From positions 2,914,001 to 2,978,000 of the forward strand of contig OZ241870.1 in NCBI GenBank assembly GCA_965202875.1: 64,000 bases of DNA, in the 5' to 3' direction. The notes beneath the pieces were generated by a model that saw only the letters and a program-made list of their open reading frames with translations, was not told where the DNA came from and searched no databases. Made by a program: the position numbers and the translations under genes. This document shows positions 1 through 9,080 of the stretch, piece after piece. The first letter of the stretch is position 1. Each line of letters opens with the position of its first letter. The stretch is from HK1 sp965202875. GTDB taxonomy: Bacteria; Pseudomonadota; Gammaproteobacteria; HK1.

Positions 1-1733
1 GCCGTTCGCCCGCCGGCGGGCTGGCCGACGAAGTCGGTGCGGTCCGCGCCCTGATTCGGGACTTCGAGCGTGAGGCGCAGCACGCCGAATCGCCGGCGCC
101 CATCGAGGTCGTCCTCGACGTGCTCCGCGAGCGCGCGGGCGACACCCGCCGCGAGCCCGCGCGGCTCGCCGACGGAGTGACCGTTGCGAGCCTCGGTCCG
201 GGCCGGATCTTTCCGGCCGGGATCGTGTGCGTGGCCGGCATGAACGACGGCGCGTTCCCCCGCCTGGACCCGACCCCTTCGTTCGACCTCGTCGCGGCCG
301 GTCCTGCCCGCCGTGGCGACCGTGACGTCCGCCACGAGGACCGGTTCGCGTTTCTGGAAGCGCTCCTCGCGGCCAGACGCTGCTTCCTCGTGACGTACAT
401 CGGGCGCGGTCCTCGGGACGACGCCCCCATTCCGCCGTCCGTGCTGGTGGACGAGCTGAAGGACTACCTCCGCCGCCGGTTTCCGGGGGCGCCGGTCGAG
501 ACCCGGCATCCCTTGCAGCCGTTCAGCCCGCGTTACTTTGTGGCCGGCGCGGGGGAACCGGGCCGGACGGCGGGCAGGGCCGCGGGCGGCGCGGGGCAGG
601 AGGCGGTGTGCGAAACGGCAAACGAAACGGACAGCGATACGGCAGGCAGGACGTCAGGGTACGGGCCGGAAGAAGGACAAGCCGCCGAAGACCTCTTCAG
701 CTATTCCCGGGGGATGTGCGAGGCGGCGAAGGCGATGCGGGGGAGAGGGAAGGTGGCCGATCCCCCGGAGCGCTTCGCGGTGGCGCTGTCCGAGCCGGAG
801 GAATCCCGGCGCTGTGTCGCTCTCGCCGATTTGGTCGCGTTCTTCGCCAATCCCGTCCGTTTCTTCCTTCGTGACCGGCTCGGCGCGCGGCTCGAAGCCG
901 GGGATGCCGCGCTCGACGACGAGGAGCCCTTCGAGATCGAAGGGCTCGAACGTTACCGGCTCCGCTCCGGGATATGGGAGCAGGTACGGGCCGGGACCGC
1001 GCCGGAGCGCTCCGCGGCACTCCTGCAGGGTAGCGGGCGCTTGCCGCACGCGGGCCTCGGCCTCGTCGTCCATGAGCGCGAGCGGGTGGAGGCGGAGCAA
1101 CTCGAACGGCAGCTTGCCCGATACCGCGCCGCCCTCGAAGCGCCGCCTCGCGACGTCGATTTCGAGCTCGGTGGGTTCCGGGTCGTGGGCGCGATCGAAC
1201 ACGTCGAACCGGAAGGGGGCGGACCGGAAGGAGACGGACCGGGAACGACCGGACCGGACCGCATGGTCTGGTGGCGGATCGGGAGGTTGCGTGCCCGGGA
1301 CCGGATCGAGATCGGGCTGCGGCAGCTCGCATGGGCGTCGGCGGGCCACGAGCCGATGGAAGCCGTCGCCATCTCTTCGGAGCGGGGCTCATGGACGACG
1401 ACCACGTTTCCGCCCCCCGAGCGAGCGCGGGAGCAGTTCGAACGCTGGCTTCGCGCCTGGTGGCGGGGCCTTGCGGCGCCGCTCCCCTTCTTTCCGGAAA
1501 CCTCCCTTGCGTATGCGAAGGCCGTCGTGCGCGCCGGGAGCGATGGGAGCGCAGCGGTGGAGAGCGCTCGGGCGAAAGCCTGCGACGCCTGGCTCGGAAG
1601 CCGATACCAGCGGGGCGAGCGGCTCGACCCCTGTCTCGGCCTGGTCTACGACGGTCCCGACCCGCTGGAGGGCGAGTTCGAGGACCTTGCGGAGGCGCTC
1701 CTCGTGCCGCTCATCGCCGGATCGGGGAGGTGA
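1..1733 (+). CDS. recC: Exodeoxyribonuclease V gamma subunit RecC, C-terminal part (5' end outside window)
   Basis: RecC is the Chi-recognising, non-catalytic scaffold of the RecBCD helicase-nuclease, which processes double-strand breaks in the cytoplasm. The frame is open to the window edge, so the N-terminal half is missing. The segment GIVCVAGMNDGAFPRLD (from about base 220) matches the RecC motif that follows the dead helicase core, and recB follows directly downstream. Two repetitive Gly/Glu/Pro-rich stretches interrupt the sequence at about 540-665 and 1205-1260, which is unusual for RecC. The gene ends 261 bp before the chosen recB start; I see nothing else in that spacer. Identification rests on this motif, the general sequence character and the neighbour. 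Confidence 0.88.
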   Translation, partial: RSPAGGLADEVGAVRALIRDFEREAQHAESPAPIEVVLDVLRERAGDTRREPARLADGVTVASLGPGRIFPAGIVCVAGMNDGAFPRLDPTPSFDLVAAGPARRGDRDVRHEDRFAFLEALLAARRCFLVTYIGRGPRDDAPIPPSVLVDELKDYLRRRFPGAPVETRHPLQPFSPRYFVAGAGEPGRTAGRAAGGAGQEAVCETANETDSDTAGRTSGYGPEEGQAAEDLFSYSRGMCEAAKAMRGRGKVADPPERFAVALSEPEESRRCVALADLVAFFANPVRFFLRDRLGARLEAGDAALDDEEPFEIEGLERYRLRSGIWEQVRAGTAPERSAALLQGSGRLPHAGLGLVVHERERVEAEQLERQLARYRAALEAPPRDVDFELGGFRVVGAIEHVEPEGGGPEGDGPGTTGPDRMVWWRIGRLRARDRIEIGLRQLAWASAGHEPMEAVAISSERGSWTTTTFPPPERAREQFERWLRAWWRGLAAPLPFFPETSLAYAKAVVRAGSDGSAAVESARAKACDAWLGSRYQRGERLDPCLGLVYDGPDPLEGEFEDLAEALLVPLIAGSGR

Positions 1734-1994
1734 GGGCGCCGGAACGAACGTCCCGGCATCGGGCGGAGTCCCTTGTCACTACGGATCACCGTCCGTCCCG
1801 TCGAGAGGACGAGTATCGGGAGATGCAGGATCCCCGGCAGTGTCTTCGCTCGATCGTTTCCCGGTGGCTCCGCATCCGGCGGATTGCGCGCCACCTTCGG
1901 GGCCCGCATCCCTGCCGCATCGGGCGAGTGTGGTAAAGACGGGCAGCGTGGGCCGCCGGGCGTCGTACCATTCCAGCCACGAGGGACCGACGCG

Positions 1995-4900
1995 ATGGAC
2001 CGAAGGGGCGATGCGGCCGGCGAAGCCGGGATCGGGGCAGCCGATCCCGGCCGCACACCGTCCGACCTCCCGCTCGGCAGGGGCGGAACGACGTTCATCG
2101 AGGCCAGCGCGGGAACCGGCAAGACCCACGCGCTCACCACCCTGGTCGCCCGCCTCGTGGTGGAGGAAGGCCAGCAGCTCGATCGCATCCTCGTCGTCAC
2201 CTTCACCCGCGCCGCCACCGCGGAGCTCCGGGACCGGATCCGCCGCACCCTCGGGGCCGCCCTCGACACGCTGAAGGTCCGTGCCGCGGGGGCGGACCTT
2301 CGATCGCGGGAGTCGGACCCCCAGGCGGTGGAGCTCCTTGCCCGCTGGGAGCGCGCGGGCGGGGTCGGGCCGGCCGAAGCGGCACGGCGGCTGGAGGCCG
2401 CGATGCACGACATCGACCGCGCGGGCGTGTACACCATCCACGGCTTCTGCCAACGGGTGCTGGCCGACCTCGCGTTCGAATGCGGGTTCCCCTTCGGGTT
2501 CGAGGTGAGCGGCGGAGACGACGCGATGGTGGCCGGCGCGGTGCGGGACTTCTGGCGCCGGCGGTTGTACCCCGCCCCGGTGCTGCTGGTACGCCACGCG
2601 GTGGAGAGTGGGTTCCTCCCGCGCGAGGTTGCCGAGTGGGTCTCGACCCGGCGCGCGAAGACCGGGGTCGCCGTCGTGGGGGGCGAGCCTCCGCCCGGAA
2701 CGCTCGAAGAACGGGAGGCGCGGTGGCGGGGCGCGTTCGACGCGGCGCGGGTCGAATGGGAACGGCACCGGGAGGCGATCCGGGCCGATCTGCGGGATGG
2801 AAGTTGGCTCAACCGGAACCGCTACCGGCCCGCGAGGGTCGAGGAAGACCTCCGGCGGCTCGATGCGGCGTTCTCCGCACCCGCGCCCCGGTTGCCGGAG
2901 GAGGACGTAGCCGGTCACCATGGCAGGACGATCTTCGGCCGCTACGGCAGGGCGTGCTTGTCGGAGAGATGCAGGAAGGGGCGCGTCGTACCCGAGAACC
3001 CGCTGTTCGACGCGCTCGACCGCCTGGAGGAAGCGTCGCGGGCGCTGCGCTCGGTCTTCGACCGGTGGCTCCGATGGGCGCGTCGGGAAGTGCTGGCCGA
3101 AGTCCGCGAAACGATCCGCCGCCGCGTCCGTGAAGACCGGCGCCTCGGCTACGACGACCTGCTGATCGAGCTCGACCACGCGCTTGACGGCGCGGGCGGT
3201 GCGCGCCTCGCGGCCCGTATCCGCCGCGAATTCCCGTGCGCCCTCATCGACGAGTACCAGGACACCGATCCGCTCCAGGCCCGGATCTTCGAGCGGATCT
3301 ATGGGGCCGGGGACGAGGCTCCGGTGGAGACGCCCGGCGGCGGGGCGGGGTCCGGCCCTGCCGGGGCCGGGCTGCACGGAGAGGCCCGAAGTGAAGTTCG
3401 GGGAGAAGGGTTCGGCGACGGTACGCGGTCCGACTCCGACGAGATCGGATCGGATGGGAGGATCCCGAGCGGGGCTCCGGGAGAGCCGCCCGGCGGCGGG
3501 GCAGGAACCGGCTCCATCGGCGCCGGAGCGGCCCCCCGGCCCATTCTCGTCGCCGTAGGCGACCCCAAGCAATCCATCTACCGGTTCCGGGGCGCGGACG
3601 TGTTCGCCTACCTCGCGGCCCGGCGCAGGGCCCGGGAGCGCCTCCATCTCGAATCGAACCGGCGCTCCGTCCCGGCCCTCGTCGAGGCGGTGAACGCGGT
3701 GTTCGCCGGAGCCGCCCCCTTCGTCGCGTCCGGGATCGAATACCGTCCGGTGGCCGCCGCCCGATGCGGCGGCAACCCCCTCCGGCTTCCGGCCGACGAA
3801 GGCGGTATCGCGGCCGGTGAAGGTTGCGCCGCATCCGGCGAAGACGGCGCCCCGCTCCGGTTCCGGCTCCTCCCTCGTCTGGAGGAAGGCAAGCCCCGGA
3901 CCAAGGAGAGCACGGGCCCGGTCGCCGCGGGCGCGGCCGCGAACGAGATCGTCCGTCTCCTGGCGCTTGGGGCGGGCGGCGATGCCACCATCGAAGGGGC
4001 GCCGCTCACCGGCGCGGACGTCGCGGTGCTGGTCCGCACCCGCGAGCAGGGCCGGCTGGTCGCGGAGACGTTGCGCGAGCGCGGGATACGCAGCGTGGAG
4101 ATCGACGACGGCAGCGTGTTCGACACGCGCGAGGCTGAGCAGGTCGAGCGCCTCCTGTGGGCCCTGGCCGAGCCCGGACGGGAGGCCGGGGTCCGGGGCG
4201 CCCTCGCCGGCGATCTGTTCGGACTCGACAACCGTGCGCTTCTGGCCCTGGACGACGACGAAGCGGCCTCGATGCGCTGGGCCGAACGGCTCGCGGAGTG
4301 GCGCTCGGACTGGGAGTCGAGGGGGATCGGCGCGGTTTTGCTGCGGTTGCTCGAAGGGGAGGGAGGCGCGGAGCGGCTCCTCGGGTATCGGGACGGGGCG
4401 CGGCGGCTCACGAACGTCCGGCACCTCGCCGAGCTCCTGCAGGTGGCGGAGACACGGGAGCGTTTCCCACCGGTCGAGCTTGCCGCCTGGCTGAGCCACC
4501 GCCGGAGAGAGCCCGACCGTCCTTCCGAGAGCGCCTTGCTCCGCATCGAGAGCGACGAAGGGCTCGTCAGGATCCTGACCGTGCACGGGGCCAAGGGACT
4601 CGAATTCCCCGTGGTGTTTTGCCCCTTCGCCTGGGACGCGCGGGGTCCGGAGCGCCGTCACACCCGTCACACCGCAACGGTGGATGCGATGTACCACCTG
4701 GGCGCGGCGCAGGATTACCGGGAAGTCATCGACCTCGACCCCGACGAGCGGGCCCGATCCATCGAGTGGATCGAAGACTTCTCCGAATCGGTGCGGCTCC
4801 TGTACGTCGCGCTCACCCGGGCGAAGTACCGGTGCGTGGTCACGTGGGGACAGGTGGGCGGCGCCGAGCACGCTCCGCTGGCGTGGCTTCTTCACCGATC

Positions 4901-6572
4901 CGGGGGCGGACCAGCGGCGGTGGCCGGACCGGACGGCGGAACACGGAACGGTTCCGGCCCGGATGGGGCAGGTGTCGGCGCAGGAAGAGGGCGCGCAACC
5001 GCCAGCACACCGGAAAGCGATTCCGGCGCGGAGGAGCCGGACGCGGCCGGCATCATGCCGGAGAGCGGTTCCGGCTCGGAAGGACAGGGCGCTGTCGCCC
5101 CCCCGCCGGAGAAGGGTCCGGACGGGGGAGGATCCGATCCGGCCGACGCCGCGCTCGAAGCCGTCGCCGAGCGGTTCAAGGGGCTGAGCGCATCGGACTG
5201 GATCGGCGAGATGGAGGCGTATGCGCAACGCTTTCCGGGCGCGATCTCGGTGGCCGCGCTCGACTCGGACCCGCCCCCGGTCCGTGCGCTGGCGCTTCCC
5301 GAAGGCCGCCCCCCCGCCCTTGCCGCGCGTGAGTTCGACCGGCCGCTCCGGCGCATCCGGCAGTTGACCAGCTTCACCGCACTCTCCGCCGAGGCTCTGT
5401 CCGCCGGCCTCTCCGGCCGGTCACCGGCAGGGCGCGACGGCGCCGAGATCGGTCGGCCGGACCACGACCAGCACGAGGCGCCGGCCGATGGCCCCGGAGA
5501 GGAGGCGAGCGCCCCCGGCGGGGGAGGGCACGAGCGGACCGCCTTCACCTTCCCGCGCGGATCGGTGGCGGGAAGCTGCCTGCACCGGATCTTCGAGCGC
5601 CTGGACGAGCCGGCCGGGAACGGATCGGAAACGCCCGATCTCGACGCGATCTGCCGCGAAGCGCTCGATGACTTCGGAATCGGCAGGGAATGGCGGCCGG
5701 CCGTGCGCGCCATGGTCGAACGCACCCGCGCGGTCCGCCTTCACGAACCGGGGCGGGAAGGACCGGAGGGAGGCGGCGGTTCGGGAAGGAGCGCCGGCTC
5801 CGGCGAGGACGGCTCGGGTGCGGGTGGTGACCCGTGCGGGCAGGGTGGCTCGAGCCGCGCCGGCGGTTCGAGCGGGAGCTGCCGTCCAGGGTGGGCCGGT
5901 GGTGGGAGCGGGAATGACCGCCCCGGCGGGGACGGTGGTTCCAGCCGGAGGAGCGGTTCGACCGAGGGAGGCGATTCGGGTGGGGCCGGCTGTTCGAGCC
6001 GGGACGCCGGTCCGGACGGGACGGCCGTCCCCCCCGGAGGCGGCGGCTTCCGCCTCGGCGATCCCATCCGCCGTCTCGTCGAGCTCGAATTCCATTTTCC
6101 GGTGGAGGGGCTCGACCGAGAGTGCCTCGCCGCCCGGCTCGTCGAGCACGGCTACCCGCATCCCTTCGCCCGGACGGTGCCGGACGGATCGGGGGAACCT
6201 CAGCCGCCGATCCACGGCTTCCTGCGGGGCTACGTGGATCTGGTGGTCGAGCACGCGGGGCGCTGGTACGTCCTCGACTACAAGTCGAACTGGCTCGGCC
6301 CGGTCCCTGCCGACTATGCGCCGGAGGCGCTCGACGAAGCGGTCCGCGTGGGCGGCTACCCGCTCCAGTACCTCATCTACCTCGTCGCGCTGCACCGCCA
6401 TCTCACGACCCGGCTGCCCGGATACGACTACGAGTGCCACGTCGGCGGGGCCTTCTACCTCTTCGTGCGCGGCGTCGACCCCGCCGTCGGCATGCGCCGA
6501 GGCGTGTACTTCCACCGGCCGTCGGCCGCGTGCCTGTATGCGCTCGATGAATGTTTCCGAGGGATGGCCTGA
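1995..6572 (+). CDS. recB: Exodeoxyribonuclease V beta subunit RecB (helicase-nuclease) with long low-complexity insertions
   Basis: RecB is the 3'-5' superfamily-1 helicase and nuclease of RecBCD. Counting from the ATG at 1995 (preceded by GAGGGA), the Walker A motif ASAGTGKT is at residues 37-44, Walker B DEYQDTDP at about 419, motif III GDPKQSIYRFRGADV at about 522, the motif V region TVHGAKGLEF at about 863, and the nuclease motif DYKSNWLG at about 1428. At 1525 residues it is far longer than a typical RecB of about 1180. The excess sits in Gly/Ser/Ala/Glu-rich blocks, at about bases 3320-3540 (between motifs II and III, with an internal duplication), 4900-5140 and 5755-6040. All catalytic motifs are intact, so the protein is probably functional. 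The frame is also open upstream to 1773, but the family has Walker A near its N-terminus. recD, the usual next gene, is absent. Confidence 0.95.
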   Translation: MDRRGDAAGEAGIGAADPGRTPSDLPLGRGGTTFIEASAGTGKTHALTTLVARLVVEEGQQLDRILVVTFTRAATAELRDRIRRTLGAALDTLKVRAAGADLRSRESDPQAVELLARWERAGGVGPAEAARRLEAAMHDIDRAGVYTIHGFCQRVLADLAFECGFPFGFEVSGGDDAMVAGAVRDFWRRRLYPAPVLLVRHAVESGFLPREVAEWVSTRRAKTGVAVVGGEPPPGTLEEREARWRGAFDAARVEWERHREAIRADLRDGSWLNRNRYRPARVEEDLRRLDAAFSAPAPRLPEEDVAGHHGRTIFGRYGRACLSERCRKGRVVPENPLFDALDRLEEASRALRSVFDRWLRWARREVLAEVRETIRRRVREDRRLGYDDLLIELDHALDGAGGARLAARIRREFPCALIDEYQDTDPLQARIFERIYGAGDEAPVETPGGGAGSGPAGAGLHGEARSEVRGEGFGDGTRSDSDEIGSDGRIPSGAPGEPPGGGAGTGSIGAGAAPRPILVAVGDPKQSIYRFRGADVFAYLAARRRARERLHLESNRRSVPALVEAVNAVFAGAAPFVASGIEYRPVAAARCGGNPLRLPADEGGIAAGEGCAASGEDGAPLRFRLLPRLEEGKPRTKESTGPVAAGAAANEIVRLLALGAGGDATIEGAPLTGADVAVLVRTREQGRLVAETLRERGIRSVEIDDGSVFDTREAEQVERLLWALAEPGREAGVRGALAGDLFGLDNRALLALDDDEAASMRWAERLAEWRSDWESRGIGAVLLRLLEGEGGAERLLGYRDGARRLTNVRHLAELLQVAETRERFPPVELAAWLSHRRREPDRPSESALLRIESDEGLVRILTVHGAKGLEFPVVFCPFAWDARGPERRHTRHTATVDAMYHLGAAQDYREVIDLDPDERARSIEWIEDFSESVRLLYVALTRAKYRCVVTWGQVGGAEHAPLAWLLHRSGGGPAAVAGPDGGTRNGSGPDGAGVGAGRGRATASTPESDSGAEEPDAAGIMPESGSGSEGQGAVAPPPEKGPDGGGSDPADAALEAVAERFKGLSASDWIGEMEAYAQRFPGAISVAALDSDPPPVRALALPEGRPPALAAREFDRPLRRIRQLTSFTALSAEALSAGLSGRSPAGRDGAEIGRPDHDQHEAPADGPGEEASAPGGGGHERTAFTFPRGSVAGSCLHRIFERLDEPAGNGSETPDLDAICREALDDFGIGREWRPAVRAMVERTRAVRLHEPGREGPEGGGGSGRSAGSGEDGSGAGGDPCGQGGSSRAGGSSGSCRPGWAGGGSGNDRPGGDGGSSRRSGSTEGGDSGGAGCSSRDAGPDGTAVPPGGGGFRLGDPIRRLVELEFHFPVEGLDRECLAARLVEHGYPHPFARTVPDGSGEPQPPIHGFLRGYVDLVVEHAGRWYVLDYKSNWLGPVPADYAPEALDEAVRVGGYPLQYLIYLVALHRHLTTRLPGYDYECHVGGAFYLFVRGVDPAVGMRRGVYFHRPSAACLYALDECFRGMA

Positions 6573-6588
6573 TCATGCCGGGCCGGCG

Positions 6589-6642
6589 AGAGGTGGACCC
6601 CAAGCCGGAGAGGGGGGTTGTCCAGGAATCGGGTCCACTTCC
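6589..6642. mobile_element. Short scar with IS3-like inverted ends (possible)
   Basis: Just after recB, GAGGTGGACCC (from 6589) and GGGTCCACTTC (from 6631) form an 11-bp inverted pair with one mismatch, about 30 bp apart. The right arm, with its context TGTCCAGGAATCGGGTCCAC, resembles the end of the IS3-family remnant near 59492-59515 of this window. I read it as two element ends left after internal loss. The tract is too short to exclude chance. Confidence 0.35.
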
Positions 6643-6645
6643 GTC

Positions 6646-6870
6646 TCAGCCGGCCCCCGCGCCGGACATGGCCCCGACACTCTGACGCCGGCGGTCATCG
6701 AAGCCGCCGTCTCGAATCCCCTGCCACCACCGGTTTTCCAGGTACCAGCGCACGGTGCGTCCCAGGCCTTCGTGCAGATTGAGTGACGGCCGCCATCCGA
6801 ACTCCCGACGCATGCGGCCGGCATCGAGGACTCGAACAGAGCCCGTAAGCCAATGCTGTGGTGAAATGCG
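6646..6870 (-). pseudogene. C-terminal fragment of a nucleotide-sugar epimerase/dehydratase
   Basis: On the minus strand, the frame ending in TGA at 6646-6648 reads VRVLDAGRMRREFGWRPSL and then EGLGRTVRWYLENRWW. This is the typical C-terminus of extended short-chain dehydrogenases acting on nucleotide sugars (RmlB or GDP-fucose synthase type). The frame is open only back to about 6981 and lacks the Rossmann GxxGxxG and YxxxK catalytic parts, so this is a remnant. It lies directly downstream of the formate dehydrogenase gamma gene and beside the IS-like scar. Confidence 0.5.
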
Positions 6871-6981
6871 TTCACCGCGTACGGACTCGAACAGCGCGGT
6901 GAGACGTAACCCCGCCCCCTCTCGTCCGAGACGGGGCGGAGCTGTGTATGCCGCGAAGCGGTGCGGAGTACTGCCGAAGCG

Positions 6982-8133
6982 TCAAGCCTTGGCGGCGCTT
7001 GGCTCTCCCGCTGCACCACCGCCGGCCGGCTGCTGCACCGTCACGTGTTCCGCGGTGTCGGCGATCTCGTCGTACCAGCGGTCGTGGTGCTGCTTGGCCC
7101 AGTTCACGTCGACATAGCCGGTGGTCATTGCTTCCAGCGAACCCTCGGAGCCGATCGTGCCGATGTAGGCGTGGCCGATCCAGAACGCGATCCACAACAG
7201 CGCGCTGACGCCGTGGATCACGTTGGAGAGCTGCATGGTGCTCCGGGTCTGCGCCCACTCGACAGGAAACGCGAGGATGACCCCGGTCACGATGCAGGCC
7301 ACTCCGAACGTCGCGATGAACCAGAACCAGAGCTTCTCACCGGAGTTGAGCCGCCCGCTGCTCGGGTGGCCCTTGCCGACGATGCCGCCCCCTTTGATCC
7401 ACCATTCGACATCGCCCTTTTCGGGCAGATTGTTGACCAGCCACATCGCGATCATCAGCGCGACGCCAGGGGTGAAGATCCAGGGGCCGACGAACTCGTG
7501 CAGACCCATCGCCATCGCCGCCCACACCGAGAACCCTTCGGGGCCCATCAGCGGGATCAGGATCGACCTCCCGAAAAGCAGGCTGAGGCCCGTCACCGTG
7601 AGGACGACGAACGACGCCGCGGTCACCCAGTGCACGAAACGTTCCCACGGCGTCCATCGCTGCACCTTCACGCCGGACATGCCGTCCTCCAGTTTGACCT
7701 TGCCACGGATGGCGTAGAAATGAAGGATGACGACAATGAGTCCGAACAGGATCCAGCCCCCGTATACCGCGATCACCCGGTTGCGGATCTGGCGCCAGTT
7801 CTGGCCGCTCCCGTTGATGAGGTTGCTCGTCTCCCGGTTCAGCCAAGCCGCGTCGCTGCCCGGCATGGGCCGGCCGGTGACGGAGCTGTAGTTGAGGTTC
7901 GCGCCGTCCTCCGTCATGCGCTCCCCGCCCTCGCGAACCGCACGCCAGTAGTTCGCGCGCGGATTGGTGTCCTGGGCCCCGCCCTGTTGTGCGTAGGCGT
8001 CGGAGAACCCGACGTAGACGTAGCCGACAAGGGGCAGAGCCATCGCCCCCACGATCATCAGGACGACACTCGCGAGCGTGATGCGCCAGTAGCGCCTGCG
8101 CCTCTCGGGTGTCAGGTTCTTGCTTCGAGTCAT
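6982..8133 (-). CDS. fdhI: Formate dehydrogenase gamma subunit (cytochrome b556)
   Basis: This is the membrane di-haem subunit that anchors formate dehydrogenase and passes electrons from the Fe-S chain to quinone. The C-terminal two thirds carry the four-helix FDH gamma core: VQRWTPWERFVHWVTAAS at about residues 156-173, then HEFVGPWIF and further helices with candidate haem histidines. The first 130 residues are an extra N-terminal region with one membrane helix near residues 16-40 and a polar loop, as seen in many proteobacterial 380-residue versions. It is the last gene of the leftward fdh operon. The poorly conserved Gly/Ala tail is typical. Confidence 0.93.
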   Translation of the reverse strand: MTRSKNLTPERRRRYWRITLASVVLMIVGAMALPLVGYVYVGFSDAYAQQGGAQDTNPRANYWRAVREGGERMTEDGANLNYSSVTGRPMPGSDAAWLNRETSNLINGSGQNWRQIRNRVIAVYGGWILFGLIVVILHFYAIRGKVKLEDGMSGVKVQRWTPWERFVHWVTAASFVVLTVTGLSLLFGRSILIPLMGPEGFSVWAAMAMGLHEFVGPWIFTPGVALMIAMWLVNNLPEKGDVEWWIKGGGIVGKGHPSSGRLNSGEKLWFWFIATFGVACIVTGVILAFPVEWAQTRSTMQLSNVIHGVSALLWIAFWIGHAYIGTIGSEGSLEAMTTGYVDVNWAKQHHDRWYDEIADTAEHVTVQQPAGGGAAGEPSAAKA

Positions 8134-8179
8134 GGCCGGTGCTCCTTCCGAAGATGGGGGTCGAGAAATGAGGGGCGCT

Positions 8180-8380
8180 TCAGCGATCGACCTGCACGAG
8201 CTGGAACCGCTTCATCAGCGCGTCGGTCCTCTCCGACGCCGCCTGGGCGAGCAGGGGGTCCTTCTCACCCTTGTACTCCCCGGGGTTGTGCACGGTGACC
8301 TCCGTGGAATCCCAACACCCGGCGAGCCCTGTCGCCACCACCACCGCGGCCGCGGTGAGTGTCGCCTTGTTGATGGTCAT
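8180..8380 (-). CDS. Small predicted lipoprotein in the formate dehydrogenase operon
   Basis: This 66-residue protein has a lipoprotein signal: a short basic start, a hydrophobic run, and the lipobox LAGC with the Cys at about residue 22. The mature part is about 45 residues, rich in Glu, Lys and Arg, and should be tethered to a membrane. It lies between the beta and gamma subunit genes on the same strand, 46 bp upstream of the gamma start, with GGAGACACC just before its ATG. I recognise no family. Position suggests a role in enzyme assembly or anchoring, but that is inference. Confidence 0.7.
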   Translation of the reverse strand: MTINKATLTAAAVVVATGLAGCWDSTEVTVHNPGEYKGEKDPLLAQAASERTDALMKRFQLVQVDR

Positions 8381-8469
8381 GGTGTCTCCTCAGGCCGTGT
8401 TGTTGCATGCGGATCTGGAGCCGATACGACCCGCGGCGCCGGGCGGCGCCGCGGGCCCGAACCGCATCC

Positions 8470-9060
8470 TCAGCCTTTCTCGACGTAGGCCGTCTCCCAG
8501 CCCCACCGTTGCGGCCGTCCGCCGCGACGGGTCAGCCGTTCGCGATAGATGTCGGCCACAAGGTCTCCATCCCCCGCGAGCAGCGCCTTCGTCGAGCAGA
8601 ACTCCGCGCATAGCGGAAGCTTGCCTTCCGCGATCCGGTTGCGGCCGTACTTCTCGTACTCCCCGTCGGAATTGTCCGCCGCCGGACCGCCGGCGCAGAA
8701 CGTGCACTTGTCCATCTTGCCGCGCACGCCGAACGCCTCCTTCTGCGGATACTGCGGTGCCCCGAACGGGCAGGCGTAGAAGCAGTAGCCGCAACCGATG
8801 CACAGGTCCTTGTCGTGCAGAACGATGCCGTCGTCGGTGGTGTAGAAGCAGTCCACCGGACACACCGCCGCGCAGGGCGCGTCGGTGCAGTGCATGCACG
8901 CTACCGAGATCGACTTCTCGCCCGGCACCCCGTCGTCTAGCACCACCACGCGACGCCGATTCACGCCCCAGGGCACCTCGTGCTCGTTCTTGCACGCGAC
9001 GACGCAACCGTTGCATTCGATGCAGCGCTCGGCGTCACACAGAAACTTCATTCGAGCCAT
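8470..9060 (-). CDS. fdhB: Formate dehydrogenase beta subunit (four [4Fe-4S] clusters)
   Basis: This is the electron-transfer subunit linking the catalytic alpha subunit to the cytochrome b subunit. Four cysteine groups are visible in 196 residues: CIECNGCVVAC, CMHCTDAPCAAVCP, CIGCGYCFYACP, and a split group CTFC...CAEFC. The ATG at 9058-9060 is chosen because GGAGGAAA lies 7 bases upstream; the frame is open further back, into the alpha gene, but without support. No C-terminal membrane helix is visible, unlike E. coli FdnH, so attachment must come from the gamma subunit. The alpha gene ends 20 bp upstream. Confidence 0.95.
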   Translation of the reverse strand: MARMKFLCDAERCIECNGCVVACKNEHEVPWGVNRRRVVVLDDGVPGEKSISVACMHCTDAPCAAVCPVDCFYTTDDGIVLHDKDLCIGCGYCFYACPFGAPQYPQKEAFGVRGKMDKCTFCAGGPAADNSDGEYEKYGRNRIAEGKLPLCAEFCSTKALLAGDGDLVADIYRERLTRRGGRPQRWGWETAYVEKG

Positions 9061-9080
9061 CGTGGGTTTCCTCCCTCTCG

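Noticed and set aside
1779..5228. Very long minus-strand open frame opposite recB
   Set aside because: It lies exactly antisense to a gene with intact motifs, shows no motif of its own, and such frames are expected at this GC content. The same applies to long frames opposite fdhA, the ferredoxin gene, ctaD, the FAD dehydrogenase and hisA-hisF.
6573..7019. 148-codon minus-strand frame after recB as a gene
   Set aside because: The real signal in this stretch is the epimerase C-terminus in a different minus frame. The 148-codon frame has no protein-like motif.
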